A program made the position numbers and the translations under genes. This document shows positions 34,323 to 46,013 of a DNA stretch of 64,000 nt, in pieces. Every line of letters starts with the position of its first letter. Positions within the stretch are counted from its first letter, which is position 1. Origin of the DNA: Filosporella fistucella (Eukaryota; Ascomycota; Leotiomycetes; Helotiales). The notes beneath the pieces are model-generated. The model made no database searches, was not told where the DNA came from, and saw nothing but the letters and a program-made list of their open reading frames with translations. The stretch is from positions 682,001 through 746,000 of the forward strand of contig JAQJZZ010000017.1 in the NCBI GenBank assembly GCA_030077755.1. The letters are read 5' to 3'.

Positions 34323-35289
34323 ATGGCGACACATAAACCTGAGACTCTGTTAGAAGGCTACGCAGAATTTGCAGAATTTGTTGCTAGTGACCCTGAGCTT
34401 GCCATTTATCGCAGATATGAATCACTCGCCTCGCGGAATTTGCTTTTTCTGGAGGCTGAATTGCAGCTGTTGGAGCTTCAGCTTCGCGACATGGATCGTG
34501 AAGATGCGAAGATCTTGAACAGTGGAACCGATGAATTGAAAGCCGAAGTTGACACAGAGACACGCAACTGGGAGAAACTACACGAGAGAGCAAAAAATGG
34601 TGGGGAGAGAGCCCAAAAGAAACTTCAGATGGCGCAGAGGTTAAGTCAGTCGATGAAGGACTATGGTATAGTTCACACCCGTCTCCACATTCTAAGGTAG
34701 GGACTTGCTGATGATTAGCAGAAAAAGCATTGATCAGACGAGCCATAATTGCGAATCTAAGAAGTCCAGAGGAGGGAAATTTTAAAGCCTTCAAGAACTG
34801 GTTCAGGTCCAGAGTCCCTTTGAGAGGCAGTGGATTCCACCTACTGGACAACGAACATGACTGGGTCTCATTGAAATCCACTGAAGACGAAGACAGACTG
34901 ACGATTTTCATTCAACGATACTTCAGTTACCAAATTCGACAAAAACGCAATGTTCCAGATTCTTGGGGGAACACAAACCTATTCTATTATCCACCAGAGC
35001 GTGTTTCATGGATCGTTGCTACCTTGAGTGTTCTTATCAGTGCAGGCCTACTCATGGGAGCTATCGTCGTTCTATACTTCGTGAAAGCGATGGGAAAACG
35101 GCTTGGGATTATAGGTGTGTTTACAGCTGCCTTTGCGGCGTCAATTGGACTTCTTACGAATGCTCGAAGACCGGAGATTTTTGGATCAACTGCTGCGTAA
35201 GATCTAAAAAGAATTGTTACACGGGAAAATGCTAATTAGGTATGCACAGATATGCTGCTGTTCTTGTGGTTTTCGTAAGTGTGAATTGA
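34323..35289 (+). CDS. DUF6594-family membrane protein
   Basis: Exons 34323-34665, 34719-35196 and 35250-35289 give 286 residues. The final exon is only 40 bases, but its reading (YAAVLVVFVSVN) completes the C-terminal sequence typical of the family. Order: GYAEFAEFVASDPELAIYRRYESL at the N-terminus, coiled coil with LEAELQLLELQLRDMD, a polar middle, then three hydrophobic segments, roughly VSWIVATLSVLISAGLLMGA, the next at GIIGVFTAAFAASIGLL and the last at the C-terminus. DUF6594 proteins are abundant in Pezizomycotina and of unknown function; a role in membranes follows only from the hydrophobic segments. Introns are 53 bases each. Confidence 0.85.
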
Positions 35290-36079
35290 CACGTTTAATT
35301 TGCTATAGACGCAAGCAGATTAGAAATGTTAAGGTCAGCATACTTGGCGTAATTTTTGCGAAATAAATATCTCGATGGCATACAGAATACACATGGTTAA
35401 AGAATCATTTTAAAGCTAGAGTATCATAATTTATTGGCAATCATCGCTCTTACTTGTCCACTGTCATTGAGTCCCTTGAAAGATCGATGAGTCAGGCTCT
35501 ACTACATTGAAAGGAAATGGCTGGCTTTGATTGTTGAACTTGACAACTTCGGAGTAGTATTGGCATTAATCTTGGTATAAACTTTCCATCTCACTCTTCA
35601 AGACGGCGACATATCATATACACAATGGAAACGAATTCGAGTTTAAAATCACACCGAGAAAGTTCAAGAGGCTTTGAAATCCAGATTGCTTGTTTTCAGC
35701 GCACTTATGGGAGTTTCAGGGCCAACTCGCTAAATTTCTAGGCTTACGTCTAATGGAGCTTATTGCCCACAGGACGTGGTTGCACCACCTCAAGTGCGTA
35801 GAGCGCTGTGAGCACTTCAAGCACTTTCAATCATCAACCTCGAAAGAATATTTCTTCAGGAATCATCATTCTATTGTTGATTATTGAATATCCAAATACC
35901 ACTTCACCAACCTAGATTATGTCTTCAGAAAACTATACAGTCACTCAAACACAATTTTTCCCGGTGTATATTTAAATATTGCCTCATGTTACCAGACCTT
36001 CCTGTCCCGAGATCTCCTCGCTGGAGCAAGTGCCTAGAAGCAACTTCTCTGAGTGTCTCATATTTTCCCCTTTGTTCTC
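35290..36079. other. Intergenic, nothing recognised
   Basis: Separates convergent genes (DUF6594 protein on +, unknown protein on -). It presumably holds both 3' UTRs; no repeats or motifs stood out. Confidence 0.5.
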
Positions 36080-37285
36080 TCAGTTTCCACCGTGATACAC
36101 TCTTTCCTCTCTTTTTCTTCTCAGCACTCCACCCGCCATCCCGCTACTCTCACCATTTTCTTCCGCCCTCTCTGCAACGCCTTTTCCCTTGTCCTCTTTC
36201 TTTACTTTCTTCCATAAATTCCTCAATTCCTGACTCCATATGTTCGGATTGGGTATCTTCGCAAACAAATTCTGATTCTCCTCTTTTCCGTCACCCTTAT
36301 TCTCAATCCGTTTATTCTTCTTCAGCTCCTTTCGGGCTTTCTGTCTTCTCTCACCATGACGCTTCGTTCTTTCCCTATCCTCTGAGCTCACGAGAAGGTC
36401 TAGGCTCTCTCTCTGTGTCTCGGTGCTTCCCCTACGTGTACCATCTTCTTCCCTCACTGTTTCACGATGATCCGAACTTCCAATTCCCTCTCGAACTGAC
36501 CTATCACTGCTTTCCTCACTGTTATCCTCTACTCCTGCAGCATATTCCCTCTCCCAGTCTTTCTGCTCTCTTGCAAGTCCACTAGCGAGGCCATGAATAA
36601 GACTCTTCACAGCCTTGGAAACATTTATCTCTTCCGTTAAATCAGACTCATGTAGATGTCTCTCCTGATTTATCGTGTTCAAGAAAATGTAATGTTTGAG
36701 ATATCCAGAGAGACGAGTGTATTTTGCGTTGACTCGGGGTAAAGGCGGGAGGAAAATAGGAGACGGCGAGGAATCAGTCGACGAGGGAGGTAGTTCTGTT
36801 GTACTGCTCCGTGATGACGGAAGCAGTACCGTTGACGATCCTTGAGCTGTCTCGTCCTCCAAACCTTGAAAGCGAGTATAGCCAGAGGACCTAGGTTCAG
36901 GAGTCAACGACAAAAATTCAGACGGTACGCGAGAGGACATATTTTCCCAGCCTCTACTAGAACTGGTGAAATTGGGCCTTATTGGGAGAAAAGACGGATT
37001 TGTTCGCTCCGATTGAGTTAAGAGCTCAATCTCTGCTTCAGCTTGTAAATGCAGAGCATTTCGACGAAGCCGTGATTCCTCCAGCATTCCCGAAATCTCG
37101 GTAGACGACCACACTTGCGACGAGAAAGATCTGCCCTCAACATTATCACCAGAAGTCAGAGGTAGAGTTGAACTATTAAAATTTGAAATCTGGAGTGGAG
37201 TTGGAACGAGAGAGCTATCGGCCTCGGTAGCACAAGGTAAATCAGAATAGAATTGGCATGTCGACCTAAGGGGTTCAGGGCACAT
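36080..37285 (-). CDS. Hypothetical Ser/Glu-rich protein
   Basis: 401 residues from the ATG opening MCPEPLRSTCQF. The same frame is open further upstream (to 37471), but that part is a hydrophobic, AT-rich read of the leader and is unlikely to be translated. Residues 1-180 are Ser/Thr/Pro-rich and probably disordered. About 180-250 holds the most ordered-looking part (VNAKYTRLSGYLKHYIFLNTI, VSKAVKSLIHGLASGLAREQ). The rest is a highly charged Glu/Arg/Lys tail with KKNKR-type basic clusters that could serve as nuclear signals. No domain recognised. Confidence 0.7.
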   Translation of the reverse strand: MCPEPLRSTCQFYSDLPCATEADSSLVPTPLQISNFNSSTLPLTSGDNVEGRSFSSQVWSSTEISGMLEESRLRRNALHLQAEAEIELLTQSERTNPSFLPIRPNFTSSSRGWENMSSRVPSEFLSLTPEPRSSGYTRFQGLEDETAQGSSTVLLPSSRSSTTELPPSSTDSSPSPIFLPPLPRVNAKYTRLSGYLKHYIFLNTINQERHLHESDLTEEINVSKAVKSLIHGLASGLAREQKDWEREYAAGVEDNSEESSDRSVREGIGSSDHRETVREEDGTRRGSTETQRESLDLLVSSEDRERTKRHGERRQKARKELKKNKRIENKGDGKEENQNLFAKIPNPNIWSQELRNLWKKVKKEDKGKGVAERAEENGESSGMAGGVLRRKREERVYHGGN

Positions 37286-37659
37286 GGTTACTGTAAGGAT
37301 AAAGAAAGTATGTATTGAATGCAAGAAGAGAGTATGAATCATAAGAAAGGAATTGAGAAAGATATACGAAAAGAGATGATAGAAGATAATAATCGAGTCA
37401 CTCGACCGTTTGATGAAGCAAACCTCAAGAACAAATATATGCGTCACTTCCACATCCATATCCCCAAACAAACTGACCGCACACGGCGATGACTTAGGAA
37501 AACCTCACTCAACACTTAAGATTCAAACGAAGACATCCATCATGCTTAGATTTATTCCCTAGCATGACAAGCAACCCAGCCAAAGTGACCACCAAATGCT
37601 CATTCCGACCCAACACCTTTTATACCAACGCCAGCGCATTCAATATGTAAAATGACCAC
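37286..37659. other. Short intergenic region, 36080-37285 gene to NMD3
   Basis: 374 bases in tandem orientation: the 3' flank of NMD3 and promoter of the downstream gene. Nothing specific was recognised. Confidence 0.5.
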
Positions 37660-39268
37660 TCAATGATTATCATGAACTTTCAGCTCATCGAATTCATCAA
37701 GCAACTCATCCATATCGATCTGCGGTGTCTCATCCTCCCCATCATCAGTCTCAACCACACTCATAGCCTCCGCATCTTGCTTCGCTTGCTGCTGAGCCTT
37801 GTATAATGCCATTGTCTGGCGCAACTCAGCATCTTCCTCTACATCACGCAAGAACATCTCGTAATCCTTGTCCATTCTTGCTTGGTCTGCTTTCTTGGGC
37901 AGGAGATCACCTTCGTCCTTGTTCATGCGCTTGAGGCGCCAGTTACGGTTCTTGGACTTCTTCTTCCTGGCGTAGAATTTCTTGACGAGCATGACATCGG
38001 GTATTTGGGATGCGTATGTGTTTGATGCTTCCAAGGCATCGAATTGGGGGTTGTTGAAGTTACGGCCGCTGAGCATGTATCCCATAACTGAATCTCCTGG
38101 ATGGAGCACGTTTCCAAGATGTGTTCGTGTGTAGTATGTCTTGTCGTTTACTCCGAGATCTGATGCACGAGCTACTGTAGCCTCTGCTAGTAACCACTTT
38201 CCTTTTTGAACGCCGAGAGGCTCGATGTCCATTACTATAAATTCGACCAGTTCTTGAACATCCGCAAGAGATGTGAATGGCGCGCGCCAGTAAATTGGAG
38301 TGCTGACATCTGCGGTTTGAAGAGTACTTGGGTCGAGAATGTTGATTGAAGTACCTACGCGGTAGCAAAGACCGAGTGGAGCTATGTTGCCGATCGATTT
38401 TGCCAACTTTATAGGCATCGCCACCAAATCATCTTTGCAAATTGGAACCAACTCAACGGAATAAGAGAATTTGTAGGATGATGTAGATGTGTGAATATCC
38501 ATGGAGATAAGTTCTTGGGATTTCTTCGATCGTGTAGGAGCCACTGAGTTTAGGAAATCAACGAATTTCTCTGCTTGATTTCGTGCAGCATAGTAGAAAT
38601 CCAATCCATCCTTGACTTCCTTGATATTGATTGTGTCCTTGTGAGCGCCGTGCTTCAAGATAAGCTGTTCGAGGTATAGGAAAGTTCTCTTATGGGGGAC
38701 CTTTTGTCTGACTTGGACGCAAGCCCTCCATGTATTCGCGGTGTATGATTTCGCACAATCGGGACATTGTTGGTATGCAACTACATATTCGACCTCGAAC
38801 GACTGTTGTAGAACAACTCCTTCCGAAACCGAGTCTTGAATTGTGAGCTTGACCTTTACTCGTCGAGAATGCGGTTCTGTCCAGATAAAGCTGGCATCGA
38901 TAATTCGGACTTTATGTAAACCTCTCAGTTTCTTCAGGCACAAGGCGAGCAATTCTCTTGATTCAGGCGCAGCTACAATCCAGCTGGAAGGAGGTAATAA
39001 CCATCGATCGCAATCTCGGCAGAAATGGAGGGTCGCTTCTCGTTGAATTCCTTGCGATACATCGACAGTGAGTTTCACGCAGTCGTAACAAAGTGCGCCA
39101 GCAGAGGTTGTTCCATCGATCGCAGCGCCACAGTTGCAGCAAAGAATACTGGATTTGTTAGCAAAGACCTGCCTGAATTAGAGCATGTACTTACGTTGCG
39201 CCAGTCTGCTGCTCTCCTCTAAACTGAGACGCAATAGACACCGGGGCATCAAGGTCCATAGCAGACAT
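37660..39268 (-). CDS. NMD3: Nmd3, 60S ribosomal subunit nuclear export adaptor
   Basis: Exons 39268-39195 and 39148-37660 give 520 residues; the intron is 46 bases with donor GTAAGT and GCTAAC before the acceptor. Splicing creates the first zinc motif, ILCCNCGAA...LCYDC, followed by HFCRDCDRW and QCPDCAKSY, the CxxC pairs of the Nmd3 N-terminal zinc region. The rest matches the family over its length (WRACVQVRQKVPHKRTFLYLE, FYYAARNQAEKFVDFL, MLVKKFYARKKKSKNRNWRL). The Lys/Arg-rich stretch and the acidic, Leu-containing C-terminus (DMDELLDEFDELKV) correspond to the nuclear import and Crm1 export signals known in yeast Nmd3. It binds pre-60S particles and recruits Crm1. Confidence 0.97.
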
Positions 39269-40048
39269 GTTGGCGGTGTATTGTGTTTCTGGTGATTGTG
39301 GTATGTGGGATCGATAAGAGAATGACAAAATAATTTTGACTTGATGCCCCGCGATTTCTAGGGACCCCGCTAGCCGAGATTTCTCAGCAACGCCACCAAG
39401 GCTGACATTGGAATTGTCAAGAATTGGTGATGAATATGATGGAATCTTATATTACAGGAGAATGTATTTTATCTTTCCCTTGTCATTTCATCGCATCACG
39501 CTCTAATATGGTAGCAATCAAGGAGTTCGTGGGAAGATCATGTGATTCTGTCACATGACATGATTCTAATGCTCCTCTGACCTCCTCTGCAGCAGGTTGA
39601 TAAGGAAACTCGAATTCGGCCATATCATATTGATCGTATGCCTAGATCTCAGGTCCACAAATGGGTTAAGACCTTGGCCGGGAGCCCACTCTTCAATTCA
39701 ATGATCGTAATCTTCAACGTCAATTGCACCATCTCTAGCCTCTTTCTCAACCAATGATATCTCCATATCATGAACAACGTCGGTCGATCATGAAGAGTCC
39801 TCATGCCTGTCAAATCCTGGATTACACGCAATTAAGTACATTATCTGTTGCGACTGCTTTTGCCCGCCAATGAAGCTCAATATACAGCAGGTACAAGAGC
39901 CGTTTGCCGGGACGGCCAAGAGGCCCGATTGAGGGGTCGATCTTATGTAGCATCATTCGTGCAGTGACATCCATGTGGCTTCCAAAGTATAAGAATCTCG
40001 ACAAGCCCGGATGTAGAAACTGGAAAAGAAACTTGTATTCTATTCAAA
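39269..40048. other. Intergenic between divergent NMD3 and TauD-family gene
   Basis: 780 bases containing both promoters. Short ORFs only; no repeat or binding site was identified with confidence. Confidence 0.5.
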
Positions 40049-41465
40049 ATGGCTCCTTCTGCAACCGAAACAGTGACTCTCCCAACCCGGGAATCAGCCC
40101 AGACAGTGAAGCTGACAAGCAACACTGGCCCATACAAAGAGCTCGCTCCGATTGGATACGAGAAGGAAGCAGAGGAACAAGGAAAAGATGGCTTTGCTGC
40201 CGCTCGTGTAAGACGTCAATATCATGATCCCAAATACACCATCTCACATCTCCGTAGTACCGAAACTATCTCCCAACATGGGGTAACGAGAAGTACCCAC
40301 CACTTGAGCTGTTCGAGCACCGAGACCATGGGCTCGATGCCAACCCAAAGTTCCCAGAGCTCCTACCAAATTCAGTTGTCACCAACGATCTTACACCAAC
40401 CATTGGTACTGAAGTGACTGGTGTCCAACTCAGCACACTGAGTGCAGCTGGCAAAGATGAGCTTGCACGTTTTGTTGCCGAACGCAAAGTCGTTGCTTTC
40501 CGTGACCAGGACTTTGCCGACTTGCCCATTAGTCAGGCTCTTGATTACGGAAGATACTTCGGACGCCTTCACATTCATCCTACCAGTGGTGCTCCAGAAG
40601 GCTACCCTGAGGTTCATCTCGTACACAGAGGTGCTGGCGACAAGACTGCTGAGCAATTTTTTCAAACAAGAACTAGTTCGGTAGCTTGGCACAGTGATGT
40701 TTCATATGAGCTCCAACCTCCTGGAACAACCTTCTTGTATATCCTAGACGTCCCCGAGAGTGGTGGAGACACCCTGTTCGCAAACCAAGTTGAGGCATAC
40801 AATCGTTTGAGTGAAGGATTCAAGGAACGGTTACACGGATTGAAGGCTACCCATTCTGGAATTGAGCAAGTTAATGCCTCAAGAACGAAAGGTGGTGCAG
40901 TCCGTCGAGAGCCCGTCATCAGCGAGGTATGTTTTGCCCTCTGAAATGTGACATTCAGAGCAGGAAGAAGAAGGGATATGATCAGTTACCTGATTCCCTA
41001 AAGAAACTGCTCCGTTTCCGGCTGCGAATATACGATGCAAACGGCGACTAACAAGGAGTTCAGCACCCCATCGTCAGGACTCATCCAGTAACAGGCGAAA
41101 AGGCACTCTATGTCAACCCGCAATGTTAGTTACTCTACCCATCTATGGATTTGCAACTAACAATGCTTTAGTCACAAGAGGCATCGTGGGCTACAAGCAA
41201 GAAGAGAGCGAAGTTTTGCTGGTAAGTAGCCAATCCCAGAGAGAAATATTCGACTTACATGTTATAGAAATTCCTATACGACCATATTGCATACGGTGCG
41301 GATTTCCAAGCACGCGTAAAGTGGGCACCAAAGACAGTAGTAGTTTGGGACAACAGAGTTACTTCACACTCTGCTTTGGTTGACTGGAAAACCGGATCTA
41401 GAAGACATTTAGCTCGTATTGCAGCCCAGGCCGAGCCACCAACTGAGACACCATACAAGGTGTAG
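40049..41465 (+). CDS. TauD-family alpha-ketoglutarate-dependent dioxygenase (taurine/sulfonate type)
   Basis: Five exons, 40049-40207, 40258-40926, 41064-41124, 41172-41221 and 41268-41465, give 378 residues; exons 3 and 4 are very short. The Fe(II) facial triad is visible as HSD in AWHSDVSYE (about residue 197) and a distal His in DNRVTSHSALVDW (about 347). A following Arg in RRHLARIA is placed to bind 2-oxoglutarate. Supporting sequence: VVAFRDQDFADL, FGRLHIHP, GGDTLFANQ, HPIVRTHPVTGEKALYVN. The family hydroxylates sulfonates or related small substrates, releasing sulfite in the taurine case; the substrate here is not determined. A role in sulfur scavenging is inference from the family. 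No targeting signal seen. Confidence 0.93.
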
Positions 41466-41552
41466 TTTATGTAAACCAGTGTAGAAATCGGAAGAATTTT
41501 CAATATAATGTGTTCATGTTGCGTGATCATTCGCTCATAAAAAGATATCTGA

Positions 41553-42744
41553 CTAGAGGAACGTCGGAATAAGATCCAACCTCTCCTTCTCTTCGGACTT
41601 CGCTGCCTCGGCTTGTCTTCGCCGAGCCATCTCGAATCGTGAGAGTCGAGCAGGTTTCAGGTCAAAGTCGACTGAAGGATCTATTGGCTCCTTCTTGGTG
41701 AACATGTTGTTTGATGAATCATATTCTGTGGGACCTTTGAGTTTGGGCTTGACCTCGATTTTTTGCGTCGGGTTCATTCTGGGTTCAACTTGAAAACCTG
41801 AAGAAGAGATTTTCGATGGAGGGACAGCCTTTCGTCCAAGTGCCAGGAATTTCGGTGCCGGAATTGGAGCGTCCAAGTCGTCATCTTCATCTTCTGAACT
41901 TGATGCAACACCATTCTCATGAGTTAACTCCTTCATAAAACTCCGAGCCGGACGCTTGGATATAGGGGAATCGATGATAGATGCAGAATGATCATCCGGC
42001 TTCGAGTGCACCGGCTTCTTGAATCCTGCTGCAGCTCTTGTAGCTGTTCTGGCCTGGAGCTTTGCAAGTGACGCTGCTTTCTTTCGTGGACTGTCCATCA
42101 ATCCGTGTAGACTTGTCCCAAAGTAAGGAAGGCCGTCACCCTCACTATCATCTGAATCCACTGGCTCCTTTTTGCCGAGAATTCCTTCCAATACTGATCG
42201 TTGGTTCTTCGTCCGTTTTGCAGCTTCGGCTTTTTTTCTGGTTTGGGCTGGCATTCTACCAGTCACAGGCCGAGAAATAGAATTGATAATCTCAGCATTA
42301 CGGCTCTTCACGATCTTTTGCTGCTTTTTGTATTCAGCAGCATGGAGATGAACAGTAAACCTCTGCGCAACTGTGAGGAACTCATCCTCCACCATACGAT
42401 ACTTGTCATCATACTCCATTCCTTCGTCCATGGAACTGTGACGCATTAACCCATGTCTCTCACTTTTGAATTCTTACTTACCTTTCGGATAGAGGTTCTG
42501 GTGGTGGTGAGGATGAACCTGGTCGATCCTTCCTCAAGCCAGGTTCCGAGGATGAAAAGTGCGAGCTATTGATCTTTCCACCATCAACGCATTTCCCCTT
42601 GCTCGACGAAGCAGTCACCTCATTTTCCACATCAGAGGTTGTCTTCTCGATTCTTGGGCGTTTCCGAGCAGGAGTTGCAGCATCTTTCTTCGGACGTGTA
42701 GCGGATGTTGAGCTACCTTGCAGCCAATACAGAGATCTTGGCAT
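41553..42744 (-). CDS. Conserved-looking hypothetical nuclear-type protein
   Basis: Exons 42744-42482 and 42435-41553 give 381 residues; the 46-base intron (GTAAGT donor, CACAG acceptor) joins in phase 2. The N-terminus is basic and Ser-rich with ARKRPRIEK, a plausible nuclear signal. The best-ordered part follows the splice junction: MDEGMEYDDKYRMVEDEFLT followed by VAQRFTVHLHAAEYKK, which looks like a conserved helical motif found in many fungal proteins of unknown function. Later parts are disordered, with acidic (SSSEDEDDDLD) and Lys-rich stretches and a C-terminal ARLSRFEMARRRQAEA helix. I do not recognise the family and propose no function. Confidence 0.8.
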
Positions 42745-43483
42745 ATTCGCAAATCGACGCTGCTCAAAAATTATTGTGAACAGGTCAAACAGGTATGGAA
42801 TTCGAGGCAAGCAACCTGGAGAAGAGTATCATGGAATTTTGTCAGCTGACTACAGCATAGTTCCATCTCTAAATTCTTGATATCTGGAGAGGACCGATGG
42901 AGGCCGTAGCCTGAACGCGACACGCGAGTCATTCGAATTTCCAGGGCTTAGCGCTGTCACATGACAGCATATCAGGTTTGTTTCGTCCGCCGGAGATATT
43001 GTGTCTCGTATTTCATTGACAAAGCCCAAGTACTGACCGAGTCGAAGATTGGTAGGGAAATTCATCTACTCAGCTACTGATCTATTCACAACACTTCTAA
43101 ATGTGAATTATATTTTGCGGTTCAAGCAGCAAAATAAAATCTGTTCACGCCAGGCATTCACTCCTGCTGCCTTGAAACCTCGTTTAAGTGGAAAGCAAGA
43201 GAACACCCAAACCCCCAGGCCACTTCCTCATCTGTCAAGTTCTACCTGACTCTATTTCTCAGCCCTTTACTTGACAAGTAAGCCATTCGACATGTCAATT
43301 GAGCAAGAGAACCTCAATCAAGGTCGATTAAAACCAACCTTGCAATCTTTCACTGAGGAATCATCTGCAGCTTCCACGTTATACTCTGGTCGTGCTCTCT
43401 GAGCAATTGCTCTCTTTACAATCTTTTTACAGCATTGGCTGTCTGAAACAAAGATCCAAATAATTGTCGAATGACGCTTCAAC
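42745..43483. other. Intergenic between divergent genes
   Basis: Promoters of the 41553-42744 gene (-) and the kinase gene (+). No specific sites were recognised. Confidence 0.5.
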
Positions 43484-46013
43484 ATGTCGTCAAAATTTTG
43501 GGCATCATCTTCGGATGACTTAAGTGTCGATTCGAGTGTGCATGGTGCCTTTGAAGAGGCACGTGACCCATATTTGGATGACGATGTACCAAACATATCC
43601 GAAAAGGAAGGAGACAGTGCAATGGAATCAGAAAGCTTTGATAGAGGAGCGCTTGTGCAGGCCAGGAGTACTGATCTCAGGCTGCCAATCCGACAACCAC
43701 AAGAGCATGCCGCTCTTTTCTATCTTTCATTGATCGAGGGTAAGTTGTCTCTGAGAATACAATCCAATTCCTATATTTCATAGAGAGTGTAATGCTCAAA
43801 AGAATGAATGAGCAATAAATCTTTATTCTATTCCGCTGCACCCTCATAACGCCAGAAGACTAATCTGGTTGTGATGTTTAGGAAGATGTAGAACACAAGC
43901 TGCCCGGACTCTCAACGCCGGACGACTTAATGATAGTCCGCTGGAAGAGGACGACGTTGAAGTCTGTAGTCTTGCCCGCCGACTTTTTGTCGATATGACT
44001 AAGGAGCTAGCCAAAGCTGGCATGATACCTGAAGAGATGGTCGGGCAAAACCCAACTGAACTTCGTCAATACCTTACCTCCTTTGATGCCATCCTCAACA
44101 ACATTGCAATACAACCAATCTACAACAACCCTATCACCACCACTACCAGAGCTATAGCGGACTCAAGATCTTCAGATCTCTCTTCAGACGGATATCTATC
44201 TACTGTTTCTTTTGATTCAAACAGCCAAGCGCTGATACCATTCTCCATCAAAATGCCGAAAGGTGATAACATCGCGGGTGGAGCCCATCAAAACCTGTTA
44301 CAGACAATCTTTAATTCTGGAAATAAAGAAGACAAGCATGCGGTTTCTCTTTACGAGAGCAATTACGAAAAGTAAGTCAAAACTCTCAGTCTTCGTGCAA
44401 GTCACGTCTTTCTCGCTTGGTTTCACTTGGAGTGTGCCTTTGCGGCGCGCGGACTGATGCGTAACCCTACGAGATACAAAGCATACATTTTCGAAGCCTT
44501 TCTGAATATCCAACTGACATTATTTCCTTTACCAGAATCCAGGTGCTTGGTCAAGGCGGGTTTGGCTCAGTCTACCTGGCAAAGTACAAGATTGACAATC
44601 AAGCCTACGCAATCAAGAAAATTGTCATCCCAGCTTGGAAGGTCGACAAACTTCAATCAACCAACAGACTTCAGAGCGTATTGATAGAGCTACGTACACT
44701 GGCGCAATTTGATCATCCTTGTATCGTCAGATACTTCTATTCTTGGCTGGAGACATGTCCGCCAGGACTTGGTCACGGGCCTGATTCAAGGTAGGACCTT
44801 CAAAGGTGCAATGCATAACCAATAGTCCTAACATGTTCTCAGAGCAGCTTCACAGTTTGGCGATACTCAATCCGATGACGAGGATCATGATGAAGAAGAT
44901 AGTGACGAGAATGAATACGAACTATCTGTGCTTGGCCATAGAAGTTTAACACTGTCCGTCGCAAAAGAGTTGAACAGAGAGGATAAGAGTCGACGACGTA
45001 CCAGAAGATCTACGATCACCCAAGCAGTACAAGAGAACTTCAGTGGAATCGAATTTGGGGAGGATTCTGATGATGTTTCTAAAGGTCTTGGCAAACTCAA
45101 GCTCAACTCAAAGCAACCTACCGATTCACAAGGCGAACCGTCCAAACCTTCGAGATCATTTTTCCAAAAGCCTGGTGAGGCGAACAGCGATAGTTCTGAC
45201 GCGGATGAAAGCGAAGACAGCCAGAGGCTGAGCGCAGATAATCGGCTTGCAAAACGCAATGCCTTCAAGGCTGATGTCATACTTTACATGGCTATGTCTC
45301 CATACCCACTTTCACTCGAAGATTATATCGGTGTTGATAGGGCAAGAAAGTGCGACGAATACAAGCTCAAGTACTGCTTCCATAAGGTACCAGCACTCAG
45401 GATCTTGAAGGCAATACTGGAAGGCGTTGAATACCTCCACCATAAGGAGGTCGTTCACAGAGACCTAAAGCCTGCCAACATATTCCTGAGCATCCAGAAA
45501 CTGACAGAGCCCAGACGTCATGAGTACTTCCCGATCACCAAGTGCTCTGACTGCCAGTCGGAGAACAAGGAGGAAGTGTATGTCTGCCCAAAGATTGGGG
45601 ACTTTGGCCTCGTCCATGAGGTCAAGACCCAAGCAATGGACGACCACGAGAAGGACTCCCCGGAGCGCTCTGGGTCTAACAACCCCTTCCCTTTCCACCC
45701 CTCCCAGCAAGTTGGCACTCCGTTCTATTGTCCGAAGGAGATGCCAAAGACCGAACCCTGGATTTGTACCAAGCTCGACGTATACTCGTTAGGCATCATT
45801 GCCTTCGAGCTGTTCTACCCGTTTGGCTCGTCAGCGGAGCGAGTTGTGGCTTTAGGTAAACTAAAGTCCACTGGTACATTTCCAGGGGATTGGGAGCACG
45901 ACAACGGGATTCGTGATGGAATCCGTGCGATGATCCGCGAGGATCGGGACACTCGTTGGAGCACCAGCGACGTTGGTCAATGGATCGAGAAGGAGTTGGC
46001 GAAGTGTGGATAG
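43484..46013 (+). CDS. eIF2alpha-kinase-like protein kinase (HRI/PEK type)
   Basis: Exons 43484-43739, 43882-44371, 44536-44790 and 44843-46013 give 723 residues. A roughly 245-residue N-terminal region precedes the kinase. The glycine loop GQGGFGSVY, the lysine in YAIKKIVI, the N-lobe HPCIVRYFYSWLE, the catalytic HRDLKPANIF (about 538), GDFGL (about 586) and GTPFYCPKEM are all intact. The very long acidic insert of about 110 residues between the N-lobe and the hinge (YMAMSPYPLSLEDYI), and the VRYFYSWLE motif, are hallmarks of eIF2alpha kinases. Such kinases phosphorylate eIF2alpha under stress to reduce translation. No Gcn2-type RWD or HisRS domain and no signal peptide, so HRI-like is the best fit. 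Oddity: about 35 residues with C-x2-C...C are inserted between NIFLS and KIGDFG. Confidence 0.87.

Noticed and set aside
36080..37471. Longer version of the unknown Ser/Glu-rich protein with a hydrophobic N-terminus resembling membrane segments
   Set aside because: The added 62 residues derive from an AT-rich leader and change character abruptly; the ATG at 37285 is the more natural start.
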